From NCBI GenBank assembly GCA_002394385.1, contig DGTS01000007.1:1-57384 (forward strand): 57,384 nucleotides of DNA, written 5' to 3'. This document shows positions 32,336 to 41,553 of the stretch, in pieces. Positions within the stretch are counted from its first letter, which is position 1. Each line of letters begins with the position of its first letter. The stretch comes from Prevotella sp. UBA4330. Its GTDB lineage: Bacteria > Bacteroidota > Bacteroidia > Bacteroidales > Bacteroidaceae. The translations under genes and the position numbers were made by a program. Under the pieces are notes generated by a model. That model was not told where the DNA came from, did not search any database, and worked only from the letters and a program-made list of their open reading frames with translations.

Positions 32336-33787
32336 ATGAAACTCAACGAGTTGCTTAGAAACATCAAGAACGCCGACATCAAGGGCAACGCCGATGTCGA
32401 GATAACGGGAGTAAACATCGACTCGCGCCGCATTGCCAGCGGACATCTCTTCGTGGCAATGCGTGGCACGCAGGTCGATGGTCACCGCTTCATACCCAAA
32501 GCCATAGAGCAGGGAGCCGCAGCGATACTGTGTGAGGAACTGCCCGAGACACTCTCTGACAATGTAACCTATGTGAAGGTGGCATCGACAGAAGATGCTG
32601 TCGGACCGGTGGCAACGCTTTTCTACGGCAACCCGTCTGAGAAACTCAAGTTGGTGGGCGTCACCGGTACCAACGGCAAGACCACCATCGCCACCTTATT
32701 ATATAATATGTTCCGCAAGTTGGGCTACAAGTGCGGTCTGCTCTCTACGGTGTGCAACTACATTGAGGGCGAGGCGATACCAGCCGACCACACCACTCCC
32801 GACCCGATAGAACTGAACCGTCTGCTCGCGCGCATGGTGGATGCAGGATGCCAGTACGCTTTCATGGAGTGCTCGAGCCACGCTATAGCGCAGAAACGCA
32901 TTGGAGGACTGAAGTTTGCAGTGGGCATCTTCACCAACCTCACACGCGACCATCTCGACTATCACAAATCATTCGAGAACTACCGCGATGCCAAGAAGGC
33001 GTTCTTCGACATGCTGCCGAAGGGCAGTTACGCCATAATCAATGCCGACGACAAGAACGGCAGCGTGATGGTTCAGAACACCAAGGCAACGGTGAAGACC
33101 TACTCGGTGCGCCAGATGGCCGACTTCCGCGCCCGCATCATAGAGTGTCACTTCGAGGGAATGTATCTCGAGATTGACGGCAGAGAGGTGGGTGTGCAGT
33201 TCATTGGCAAGTTCAACGTGAGCAACCTGCTTGCTGTCTATGGCACGGCAAAGGTTCTGGGCGAACAGCCAGAGGACATTCTCGTTACACTGAGCACACT
33301 GAAGAGCGTCAGCGGACGCCTGGAGCCAATACGTTCTGCCGATGGTTTCACCGCCATTGTCGATTATGCCCACACTCCCGACGCGCTGGAGAATGTGCTG
33401 AACGCCATTCACGAGGTGCTCGACGGTCGCGGAAAGGTAATCACCGTGTGCGGTGCCGGCGGCAACCGCGACAAGGGCAAGCGCCCGCTGATGGCGAAAG
33501 AGGCGGTGAGACAGAGCGACCGCGTCATCATCACCAGCGACAACCCGCGCTTTGAGGAGCCGCAGGAGATAATCAACGACATGCTCGCAGGTCTCGACCA
33601 GCAGCAGATGAAGAAGGTGGTGAGCATCGTTGACCGTCGCGAGGCCATCCGCACGGCGTGCATGATGGCACAGAAGGGCGACGTGATACTCATTGCCGGC
33701 AAGGGCCATGAGGACTATCAGGAGATAAAAGGCGTGAAACATCACTTCGACGACAAAGAGGTGGTAAGAGAGTTCATTAATCAATAA
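32336..33787 (+). CDS. murE: UDP-MurNAc-tripeptide synthetase MurE
   Basis: 483 residues. P-loop GTNGKTT at 111-117, the carbamylated-Lys region and the specificity motif DNPR at 402-405. DNPR marks enzymes that add meso-diaminopimelate and not lysine, so this organism has DAP-type peptidoglycan. Cytoplasmic ligase. The gene after it is mraY; murF, which often follows murE, is absent here. Confidence 0.96.
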   Translation: MKLNELLRNIKNADIKGNADVEITGVNIDSRRIASGHLFVAMRGTQVDGHRFIPKAIEQGAAAILCEELPETLSDNVTYVKVASTEDAVGPVATLFYGNPSEKLKLVGVTGTNGKTTIATLLYNMFRKLGYKCGLLSTVCNYIEGEAIPADHTTPDPIELNRLLARMVDAGCQYAFMECSSHAIAQKRIGGLKFAVGIFTNLTRDHLDYHKSFENYRDAKKAFFDMLPKGSYAIINADDKNGSVMVQNTKATVKTYSVRQMADFRARIIECHFEGMYLEIDGREVGVQFIGKFNVSNLLAVYGTAKVLGEQPEDILVTLSTLKSVSGRLEPIRSADGFTAIVDYAHTPDALENVLNAIHEVLDGRGKVITVCGAGGNRDKGKRPLMAKEAVRQSDRVIITSDNPRFEEPQEIINDMLAGLDQQQMKKVVSIVDRREAIRTACMMAQKGDVILIAGKGHEDYQEIKGVKHHFDDKEVVREFINQ

Positions 33788-33802
33788 CGAAACAACTGTG
33801 CT

Positions 33803-35074
33803 ATGTTATACTATATTTTCAGATTTTTAGAGCAGTTCAATATCCCGGGTGCACACCTGTGGTCGTATGTGTCGTTCCGCGCATTGCTGACACTGATTCT
33901 CTCGCTCATCATCTCGGCATGGTTCGGCGAGAAGTTCATCAAGTGGATGAAACGCCGCAACATCTCGGAGACGCAGCGCGATGCCAGCATCGACCCGTTC
34001 GGAACGCAGAAGAAAGGTGTGCCCACGATGGGCGGCATCATCATCATCGTGTCGATACTTCTGCCCGTGATACTGCTTGGCCGCATGCGTAACATCTATC
34101 TGATACTGATGATCATCACCACTATATGGTTAGGATTCCTGGGCTTCATGGACGACTATATCAAGATATTCCGCAAGAACAAGGAGGGTCTGAAAGGAAA
34201 ATATAAGATTGTGGGACAGGTGAGCATCGGACTCATCGTTGGTCTTGTGCTGTGGGCAAGTCCCGATGCCAAGATACGAGAGAACGTCGAGACACAGAAG
34301 CAAGGGCAGGAACTGGTGGTCACCCACAAGTCGGAACTGACGAAGTCGTTGAAGACCACCATCCCGTTTGTGAAGAACCACAACCTCGACTACTCAAAAA
34401 TAACAGCGTTCATGGGCGAATATGCCAACGCCGCAGGCTGGATATTGTTTGTCATAATGACCATTATCGTGGTTACAGCGGTGAGCAACGGCGCCAATCT
34501 TAACGACGGAATGGACGGCATGTGCGCGGGCAACTCGGCGATAATAGGTGTGGCACTGGGCATCTTTGCATACGTCAGTTCGCACTTGGAGTTTGCCTCC
34601 TACCTTAATATAATGTACATCCCGAACTCTCAGGAACTTGTAGTGTTCCTCTGTGCCTTCGTCGGTGCCATGATTGGTTTCCTCTGGTACAACGCCTATC
34701 CGGCACAGGTGTTCATGGGCGACACAGGCTCGCTCACCATCGGCGGCATCATCGGCGTTTGCGCGGTGATAATACACAAGGAGTTGCTGGTGCCCATCCT
34801 CTGCGGCATATTCCTCGTCGAGAGTCTCAGTGTGATGGTTCAGACATTCTGGTTCAAGACGATGAAGCGCAAGGGACAGCGCGTCCGCGTGTTCCGAGCC
34901 ACTCCGATACACGACAATTTCCGCAAACTGGACTCACAACTCGACCCCACGAGCCGTTACATTTTCAAGGGATGGCCCAAGCGACAGTTCCATGAGTCGA
35001 AGATAACATTCCGCTTCTGGATTATAACCATAATCCTCGCAGCGATTACAATAATAACACTGAAGATAAGATAA
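33803..35074 (+). CDS. mraY: Phospho-MurNAc-pentapeptide translocase MraY
   Basis: 423 residues, about 60 longer than E. coli MraY because of an insert of about 55 residues between membrane helices (around 155-210, rich in charged residues: ENVETQKQGQELVVTHKSELTK). Catalytic features are intact: DDYIKIFRKNKEGLKGKYKI, NLNDGMDGMCAGNSAI and the PxxHHF-equivalent region FRATPIHDNFRK. Makes lipid I at the inner membrane. The insert is common in Bacteroidetes homologues. Confidence 0.96.
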   Translation: MLYYIFRFLEQFNIPGAHLWSYVSFRALLTLILSLIISAWFGEKFIKWMKRRNISETQRDASIDPFGTQKKGVPTMGGIIIIVSILLPVILLGRMRNIYLILMIITTIWLGFLGFMDDYIKIFRKNKEGLKGKYKIVGQVSIGLIVGLVLWASPDAKIRENVETQKQGQELVVTHKSELTKSLKTTIPFVKNHNLDYSKITAFMGEYANAAGWILFVIMTIIVVTAVSNGANLNDGMDGMCAGNSAIIGVALGIFAYVSSHLEFASYLNIMYIPNSQELVVFLCAFVGAMIGFLWYNAYPAQVFMGDTGSLTIGGIIGVCAVIIHKELLVPILCGIFLVESLSVMVQTFWFKTMKRKGQRVRVFRATPIHDNFRKLDSQLDPTSRYIFKGWPKRQFHESKITFRFWIITIILAAITIITLKIR

Positions 35075-35081
35075 GCAGAAG

Positions 35082-36425
35082 ATGAAAGACGAGAAGAAAC
35101 GCATTGTAGTATTAGGTGCCGCTGAGAGCGGTGCCGGAGCAGCCGTTCTGGCTAAGAAGGAGGGCTTCGATGTCTTCGTGTCTGACATGGGCACGATAAA
35201 GGACAGATATAAGAAGATGCTCGACGACCACGGCATAGAATGGGAAGAAGGACACCATACGGAGGAGAAGATACTCTCTGCGGACGAGGTGATAAAGAGT
35301 CCTGGCATTCCCGACGAGGCTCCCATGATACAGAAAATCATTGCCAAGGGCATTCACATCATAAGCGAGATTGAGTTCGCCGGACGCTACACCAACTCGA
35401 AGATGATTTGTATCACGGGCTCCAACGGCAAGACCACGACAACATCACTTATATATCATATATTCAAGGCCGCTGGATATGATGCCGGACTGGCAGGAAA
35501 CATCGGCAACTCACTGGCACTGCAGGTGGCAGAAGACCCGCACGAGTACTACATCATCGAACTGAGTTCGTTCCAACTCGACAACATGTATGACTTCCGC
35601 GCCAATGTTGCCGTGCTGCTGAACATCACTCCCGACCACCTCGACCGCTACCAGAACTGCATGCAGAACTACGTTGACGCAAAGATGAGAATCGTACAGA
35701 ACCAGACCGAGGACGATGCTTTCATCTACTGGAACGACGACCCCATCATCAAGCGCGAACTGGAGAAGTACGACATCAAGGCTCTGCGCCTGCCATTCTC
35801 GGAACTTAAGGAGAAGGGTTCGATAGGATACATCGAGGAAGGACAGTACAAACTGGAGGAGCCAACGCCGTTCAACATGGAGCAGGAGGCACTCTCGCTC
35901 ACGGGCAAGCACAACATATACAACTCACTTGCTGCCGGACTGGCATCTAACGTTGCGGGCATCAAGAAAGAGATTATACGCAAGAGCCTCAGCGACTTCC
36001 CCGGTGTGGAGCACCGTCTGGAGAAAGTGACGCGCGTGGCAGGTGTAGAATATATCAACGACTCCAAGGCAACCAATGTCGATGCTTGCTGGTATGCCCT
36101 CGAAAGCATGAAGACCCCGACGATACTCATCATCGGCGGCAAGGACAAGGGCAACGACTACACACCGATAATGGACCTTGTGAAGAAGAAGTGTGCAGGC
36201 ATTGTGTATCTCGGAGCAGACAACACCAAACTGCACGAGAACTTCGACGGTCTGGGAATACCCGTGCGCGACACCCACTCAATGAAGGACTGCGTGGCAG
36301 CATGCTACGATATGGCAGAGCCGGGAATGACAGTGCTGCTCTCGCCCTGCTGCGCCAGTTTCGACCTTTTCAAGAACATGGAGGACCGCGGCGAACAGTT
36401 CAAGCAACTCGTACGTTCACTCTAA
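35082..36425 (+). CDS. murD: UDP-MurNAc-L-alanine:D-glutamate ligase MurD
   Basis: 447 residues. N-terminal Rossmann-like VVLGAAESGAGAAVLAKKEG, P-loop GSNGKTTTTSL, the ELSSFQLD motif, NITPDHLDRY and C-terminal INDSKATN and GGKDKGNDY. Adds D-Glu to UDP-MurNAc-L-Ala in the cytoplasm. Seven bases after mraY. Confidence 0.96.
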   Translation: MKDEKKRIVVLGAAESGAGAAVLAKKEGFDVFVSDMGTIKDRYKKMLDDHGIEWEEGHHTEEKILSADEVIKSPGIPDEAPMIQKIIAKGIHIISEIEFAGRYTNSKMICITGSNGKTTTTSLIYHIFKAAGYDAGLAGNIGNSLALQVAEDPHEYYIIELSSFQLDNMYDFRANVAVLLNITPDHLDRYQNCMQNYVDAKMRIVQNQTEDDAFIYWNDDPIIKRELEKYDIKALRLPFSELKEKGSIGYIEEGQYKLEEPTPFNMEQEALSLTGKHNIYNSLAAGLASNVAGIKKEIIRKSLSDFPGVEHRLEKVTRVAGVEYINDSKATNVDACWYALESMKTPTILIIGGKDKGNDYTPIMDLVKKKCAGIVYLGADNTKLHENFDGLGIPVRDTHSMKDCVAACYDMAEPGMTVLLSPCCASFDLFKNMEDRGEQFKQLVRSL

Positions 36426-36443
36426 ACAGCATAAGCAATCAAT

Positions 36444-37718
36444 ATGGCAGAAGAAACGAAGAAAACAAAAGGCAGAATGAAGGGCGACACCATAATATGG
36501 GCGGTCTTCTTCTTCCTGTGCATGGTGAGCATCATCGAGGTGTTCAGCGCCTCTGCCGAACTCACTGACAGCAAGAGTTACATGGGTCCGGTGCTCAAGC
36601 ACGCCATGTTGCTCGGAGTGGGCGTGGTGTTCCTCATCATCACCATGAACATCGACTGCCGCTACTTCAAGATAATCACGCCGTTCGCACTCATATTCTC
36701 CGGCGTGTTGCTGTTGATAACGAGTCTTACGGGCGGCGAGATAAACGGTGCATCGCGATGGTTCGACATCGGCGGACTGCAGTTCCAGCCCTCCGAACTC
36801 GCCAAGGGAGCGGTAGTGCTGGCAGAGGTGATGATACTGAGTGCCCTGCAAGACGGCGACACCGTTGACAAACGAGCATTCAAGTACATCCTGTGGGTAT
36901 CGGTGCCGTTCATTCTTCTCATCTTCCGCGAGAACTTCTCCACCGCAGCACTGCTCGGACTGGTGGTAGTTCTGATGATGTTCATCGGCCGTGTGCCGAT
37001 GAAGCAGATAGGCAAACTGCTCGGTGTGGTGATGCTCGCAGGCGTAATGGGCATCGCTGCGATATGGGTTCTTGGCGAAAACGACGAGGAAGAAGCGCTG
37101 GCCAAAAGCGACCCCCGCGTGAAGACAGAGACCGTTGACCAGCCCGAAAAGAAGAAGAGCAGCGGCGTGCTGCACCGCTTCGGTACATGGAAGAGCCGTA
37201 TAAAGAAGTTCATGGACAACGAGGAGATACCGCCAGAGAAGTTCGACCTTGACAAAGACGGACAGGTGGCACACGCCAACATTGCCATTGCGTCAAGCAA
37301 TCTCATCGGAAAAGGTCCGGGCAACTCGGTGCAACGCGACTGGCTGCCACAGGCGTTCAGCGACTTCATCTACGCCATCATCATCGAAGAGACGGGACTC
37401 GTCGGCGCAGTGTTCGTGTGTCTGCTGTACATCATACTGCTGTTCCGCACCGCCTCCATTGCCAATCGCTGCGCCTACTCGTTCCCGGCACTGCTAATCA
37501 TGGGACTGGCGCTGCTCATGGTGACCCAGGCCATATTCAACATGATGGTGGCAGTGGGGCTTGCGCCAGTGACAGGACAGCCATTGCCGCTGATAAGCAA
37601 GGGCGGAACATCGACCATCATCAACTGCGTCTATATCGGAGTGATAATGAGCGTAAGTTGCAAAGCCAAGAAACGCGACGAACTGACGCAGAAAGCGGCG
37701 GTGAAAGTAGAGGGTTGA
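36444..37718 (+). CDS. ftsW: Septal peptidoglycan glycosyltransferase FtsW
   Basis: 424 residues, SEDS family with about ten membrane segments. Motifs: GASRWFDIGGLQFQPSELAK (the extracellular loop with the conserved Asp region), ENFSTAALLGLVV, and GLAPVTGQPLPLISKGGTSTI near the C-terminus. A charged loop of about 60 residues (KSDPRVKTETVDQPEKKKSS ...) between helices is longer than in E. coli. Polymerises glycan strands at the septum with FtsI. Confidence 0.95.
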   Translation: MAEETKKTKGRMKGDTIIWAVFFFLCMVSIIEVFSASAELTDSKSYMGPVLKHAMLLGVGVVFLIITMNIDCRYFKIITPFALIFSGVLLLITSLTGGEINGASRWFDIGGLQFQPSELAKGAVVLAEVMILSALQDGDTVDKRAFKYILWVSVPFILLIFRENFSTAALLGLVVVLMMFIGRVPMKQIGKLLGVVMLAGVMGIAAIWVLGENDEEEALAKSDPRVKTETVDQPEKKKSSGVLHRFGTWKSRIKKFMDNEEIPPEKFDLDKDGQVAHANIAIASSNLIGKGPGNSVQRDWLPQAFSDFIYAIIIEETGLVGAVFVCLLYIILLFRTASIANRCAYSFPALLIMGLALLMVTQAIFNMMVAVGLAPVTGQPLPLISKGGTSTIINCVYIGVIMSVSCKAKKRDELTQKAAVKVEG

Positions 37719-37720
37719 TG

Positions 37721-37762
37721 GTTGAGTGATGAGCGTTGAGCGTTGAGTGATGAGCGTTGAGC
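37721..37762. repeat. 21-bp tandem duplication between ftsW and murG
   Basis: Two perfect 21-bp copies, 37721-37741 and 37742-37762, built from GTTGAGTGATGAGC and GTTGAGC. A further partial word (GTTGATG) precedes them. It lies in the 90-bp gap, the second largest interval in the cluster after mraZ-rsmH apart from the ftsQ and ftsZ leaders. Confidence 0.8.
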
Positions 37763-37808
37763 GAGGACTCAACTCAGTACAACAAAGACAATAAAAAAGA
37801 CAAGATAA

Positions 37809-38924
37809 ATGGACGAAGAACTAAGAATAATAATCAGCGGAGGCGGCACGGGAGGCCACATCTTCCCCGCCGTGTCCATCGCCAATGCCATACGCCGCAA
37901 GCGTCCCGATGCAAAGATTCTCTTTGTGGGTGCTGAGGGGCGCATGGAGATGCAACGAGTGCCGGCAGCAGGCTATGAGATAAAAGGTCTGCCCATCTGC
38001 GGTTTCAACCGCAAGAACCCGCTGAAGAACATCAAGGTGTTGTATAAGATATGGAAAAGCCAGCGACTGGCAAAGCAGATAATTAAGGACTTCCGTCCTA
38101 TGGCAGCAGTAGGCGTGGGCGGATATGCCAGCGGTCCGACACTGAACAAATGCGCCGCGATGGGCATTCCGTGCCTCATTCAGGAGCAGAACTCCTTCGC
38201 CGGCGTTACGAACAAACTGCTTGCGAAGAAGGCAAAGAAGATATGCGTGGCATACGAGGGCATGGAACGCTTCTTCCCCGCAGACAAGATAATGATGACG
38301 GGCAACCCCGTGCGCCAGCAACTGCTCGACTGCAAACTAACAAAAGAGCAGGCTTGCCAGAAGATGGGACTCGACCCTGAGCGCCCCGTGGTGCTCATCA
38401 TCGGCGGCAGTCTCGGCGCACGCACCATAAACGAGAGCGTTCTGGACAACCTGGACACCATCAGGCAGAACAACATACAGTTTGTGTGGCAGACGGGAGG
38501 CTACTACTTCGAGAGCATCAAGGCAACACTCGCCGAACGAGGATGCCCCGAAAACCTCAAGCCAACCGACTTCATAAGCAACATGGACGAGGCTTACCGC
38601 GCGGCAGACATCGTCATAAGCCGAGCAGGAGCAAGCAGCATCAGCGAACTATGCCTGCTGGGCAAGCCATCGATACTGGTTCCATCGCCCAACGTTGCCG
38701 AAGACCACCAGACCCACAACGCAATGGCACTGGTGAACAAGGAGGCCGCGCTGATGGTGAAAGACAGCGAGGCGCGCGAGAAACTCATCCCGCTCGCCAT
38801 CGAGAAACTCACAGACAAGGAAAAGAATTACATCAAACTGGGCGAGAATGCCAAACGCATGGCGCTCCCCGACTCCGCCGACATCATTGCCGACGAGGTG
38901 ATAAAACTGGCTTTAGGAAAATAA
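37809..38924 (+). CDS. murG: N-acetylglucosaminyltransferase MurG
   Basis: 371 residues. GT28 fold: N-terminal SGGGTGGHIFPAVSIANAI, VGVGGYASGPTLN, LIQEQNSFAGVTNKLLAKKAK, and the UDP-GlcNAc-binding IIGGSLGARTINE and SRAGASSISELCLLGKPSILVPSPNVAEDHQT. Converts lipid I to lipid II on the inner face of the membrane. Three bases before murC. Confidence 0.97.
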   Translation: MDEELRIIISGGGTGGHIFPAVSIANAIRRKRPDAKILFVGAEGRMEMQRVPAAGYEIKGLPICGFNRKNPLKNIKVLYKIWKSQRLAKQIIKDFRPMAAVGVGGYASGPTLNKCAAMGIPCLIQEQNSFAGVTNKLLAKKAKKICVAYEGMERFFPADKIMMTGNPVRQQLLDCKLTKEQACQKMGLDPERPVVLIIGGSLGARTINESVLDNLDTIRQNNIQFVWQTGGYYFESIKATLAERGCPENLKPTDFISNMDEAYRAADIVISRAGASSISELCLLGKPSILVPSPNVAEDHQTHNAMALVNKEAALMVKDSEAREKLIPLAIEKLTDKEKNYIKLGENAKRMALPDSADIIADEVIKLALGK

Positions 38925-38927
38925 GAT

Positions 38928-40313
38928 ATGACACTGAAAGACATCAAATCGGTATATTTCATCGGTGCCGGAGGCATCGGGATGAGCGCAATAGCACGCT
39001 ACTTCGTTAGCCGCGGACTGGTGGTTGCCGGTTACGACAAGACTCCGTCGGAACTGACGAGACAACTGGAGCGCGAGGGTGTGCTGATGCACTATGAGGA
39101 CGACGTGGAACAAATACCACATGCCTGCCGCACCAACAAGTCAACTCTCGTGATATATACACCCGCCGTGCCTGCCGAACACAGCGAACTGGTGTATTTC
39201 CAGCAGAACGGTTTCACCGTGATGAAGCGCGCGCAGGTGCTCGGAATACTGACAGAGGCGCACAAGGGACTGTGCTTCGCCGGCACTCATGGCAAGACAA
39301 CGACATCCACCATGTGTGCACACATCATGCACCAGAGCCGCATCGACTGCAACGCGTTTCTCGGTGGCATATCGAAAAACTACGAGACGAACTACATTCT
39401 GAGCAAGCAGAGCGACTATGTGGTCATCGAGGCCGACGAGTTCGACCGCTCGTTCCACTGGCTGCGGCCGTGGATGACGGTGATTACAGCCACCGACCCC
39501 GACCATCTCGACATCTACGGAACCAAGGAGGCTTATCTGGAGAGTTTCCAGCACTACACCACTCTCATTCAGAAGGGCGGCGCTCTGATTATCCACCGCG
39601 GGCTGGAGATGAAGCCACAGGTGCCCGAGGGCGTGCGCATCTATGAATACAGCCTCGACGAAGGCGACTTCCATGCCGAGAACATACGCATCAACGACGG
39701 CGAGATAACGTTCGACTTCATCTCGCCGATAGAGAGCATCAAGAACGTGCGTCTCGGTCAGCCGGTGCCCATAAACATAGAGAACGGCGTGGCAGCGATG
39801 GCAATGGCTCAACTCAACGGCTGCTCTGCCGAGGAACTGCTCTACGGCATGCGCACATATAAAGGCGTTGACCGCCGCTTCGACTTCAAGTTGAAGACCG
39901 ACAAGATAGTGTTCCTCAGCGACTATGCCCACCACCCCAAGGAGATATTCCAGAGTGCGAAGAGCATTCGCGAACTGTATAGCAAACGCCGCATCACGGC
40001 TATCTTCCAGCCGCATCTCTACACCCGCACACGCGACTTCTATAAAGACTTCGCGTCAGCACTGAGCCAACTCGACGAGGTTGTGCTGACAGAGATTTAT
40101 CCAGCACGCGAACTGCCCATAGAGGGAGTCACCTCTCGCCTCATCTACGACAACCTGGCAGAGGGCGTGGAGAAGCATCTGATAAGGAAAGACGACGTGA
40201 AGCAGTTCATCAGCGACCACGACTTCGAGGTGCTGGTGGTGCTCGGAGCGGGCGATCTGGACAACCAAGTGCCCGAGATAGAGCAACTGCTGCGCAAGAA
40301 GTACAGATTATAA
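38928..40313 (+). CDS. murC: UDP-N-acetylmuramate:L-alanine ligase MurC
   Basis: 461 residues. FIGAGGIGMSAIARYF at the N-terminus, P-loop GTHGKTTTSTM, EADEFDRSFHWL, TDPDHLDIYGT, YAHHPKEI and FQPHLYTRTRDF. First amino-acid addition in peptidoglycan precursor synthesis. murB and ddl, which often follow murC, are not present before ftsQ. Confidence 0.97.
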   Translation: MTLKDIKSVYFIGAGGIGMSAIARYFVSRGLVVAGYDKTPSELTRQLEREGVLMHYEDDVEQIPHACRTNKSTLVIYTPAVPAEHSELVYFQQNGFTVMKRAQVLGILTEAHKGLCFAGTHGKTTTSTMCAHIMHQSRIDCNAFLGGISKNYETNYILSKQSDYVVIEADEFDRSFHWLRPWMTVITATDPDHLDIYGTKEAYLESFQHYTTLIQKGGALIIHRGLEMKPQVPEGVRIYEYSLDEGDFHAENIRINDGEITFDFISPIESIKNVRLGQPVPINIENGVAAMAMAQLNGCSAEELLYGMRTYKGVDRRFDFKLKTDKIVFLSDYAHHPKEIFQSAKSIRELYSKRRITAIFQPHLYTRTRDFYKDFASALSQLDEVVLTEIYPARELPIEGVTSRLIYDNLAEGVEKHLIRKDDVKQFISDHDFEVLVVLGAGDLDNQVPEIEQLLRKKYRL

Positions 40314-40356
40314 GACATGCCGCCAAGGGCGTACGCAAATAGTACTAACGTCTCGG

Positions 40357-40422
40357 ACTGGGAGTCCGAACGCCACGTACTGACAGTCCGAACGTCAAGT
40401 ACTGCGAGTCCGAACGTCACGT
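40357..40422. repeat. 22-bp-period tandem array, 3 units (family 3)
   Basis: Units at 40357-40378, 40379-40400 and 40401-40422, each ACTG, two or three variable bases, then AGTCCGAACG and CACGT/CAAGT. It occupies the centre of the 208-bp gap between murC and ftsQ. The period matches the other arrays; the sequence does not. No promoter box is evident in the gap. Confidence 0.93.
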
Positions 40423-40521
40423 ACTGAAACGAAAAGGCATCTCTCGCAGAACAAGAGTACAGAAACAAACTTCCCAAAGCCCGCAGGGCGAAGGGACCAA
40501 CGATATAAGGAGAACAGAACA

Positions 40522-41538
40522 ATGGTTCACATCAACTGGAAAAAGACCATCATTGCCGCCCTCGACGCACTGCTCGCAGTGTATCTCGTCTTTGCCATCA
40601 CCTCGTTCAGCGAGCCGGCAAAGCCAGCAGTGGTGTGCAAGAAGTGCAACATAATGATTGCCGACGAGAACACCAACGGATTCCTGAAGGCGGAGGATGT
40701 GACCAAGATTCTGAAGAGTTCCAAACTGATGCCCGTCAGCAAGACGCTGGGCGAAATCAGCACACGCGCCATAGAGGACCGCCTGAAGAGCATGGCGTTC
40801 GTGAAAACGGCACAGTGCTACAAGTCACAGAACGGCGACGTCACCATCAACATCACGCAACGGCTGCCGCTGTTGCGCATAAAGAGCGAGACGGGCGAAG
40901 ACTACTACATCGACGAGCGCGGCGGAGTGATGCCCAACTCCAACTATGTGTCAGACCTCATCATCGCCACCGGCCACATAGACAAGCGCTATGCCATAGA
41001 CTATCTGATGCCGATGGCAGAACAGATAATGGACAACAAACTGTGGTCCAACATGTTCGAGCAGATAAACATCACCGACAAGAGGGGCGTGGAACTGGTG
41101 CCTCGCGTTGGCGACCACATCGTTTTCATTGGCTCGCTGCCCGAGTCGAGGGACACGCTGGAGCGAGAGAACGGCATCAAGAACATGCTCAGCACCAAAC
41201 TGGCACGTCTGGACAAGTTCTATCGTCACGGACTCAGCAAGGCGGGATGGAACCGTTACGACTACATCAACCTTGAGTTCGACAACCAGATAATTTGCCA
41301 CTATCGCCGCTCTTCACGTCACATCCAGCCTTCGATGGCCGACCTGATAAAGAAAGACGAGGCTCGACGCGACTCTCTGATGAAGGAGAAGAAGGATACT
41401 GCCAAGGTGGAGGCCAAGAAGACTGATGCCACGGTGAAGAAGAACGAGGCAAAAGACAAAAAGGAGGACGTGAAAGAGAAGAAGCCAGAGGGTGGAAGCA
41501 AAAAGCAGGAGAATGACAAGAAAAACAAAAAACAATAA
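40522..41538 (+). CDS. ftsQ: Cell division protein FtsQ
   Basis: 338 residues. Single membrane segment (about 9-27), a POTRA-like region (about 45-110: FLKAEDVTKILKSSKLMPVSKTLGEI ... VTINITQRLPLLRI) and the FtsQ core (about 110-260). The tail from about 275 is a Lys/Glu/Asp-rich low-complexity stretch (KKDEARRDSLMKEKKDTAK ...) absent from proteobacterial FtsQ; being periplasmic, it may touch the wall or partner proteins. Links early and late divisome proteins. Confidence 0.9.
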   Translation: MVHINWKKTIIAALDALLAVYLVFAITSFSEPAKPAVVCKKCNIMIADENTNGFLKAEDVTKILKSSKLMPVSKTLGEISTRAIEDRLKSMAFVKTAQCYKSQNGDVTINITQRLPLLRIKSETGEDYYIDERGGVMPNSNYVSDLIIATGHIDKRYAIDYLMPMAEQIMDNKLWSNMFEQINITDKRGVELVPRVGDHIVFIGSLPESRDTLERENGIKNMLSTKLARLDKFYRHGLSKAGWNRYDYINLEFDNQIICHYRRSSRHIQPSMADLIKKDEARRDSLMKEKKDTAKVEAKKTDATVKKNEAKDKKEDVKEKKPEGGSKKQENDKKNKKQ

Positions 41539-41553
41539 TAAAACAATTAGGGT

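Noticed and set aside
32969..33784. 271-codon minus-strand frame opposite murE
   Set aside because: Shadow of murE, whose motifs are complete on the plus strand.
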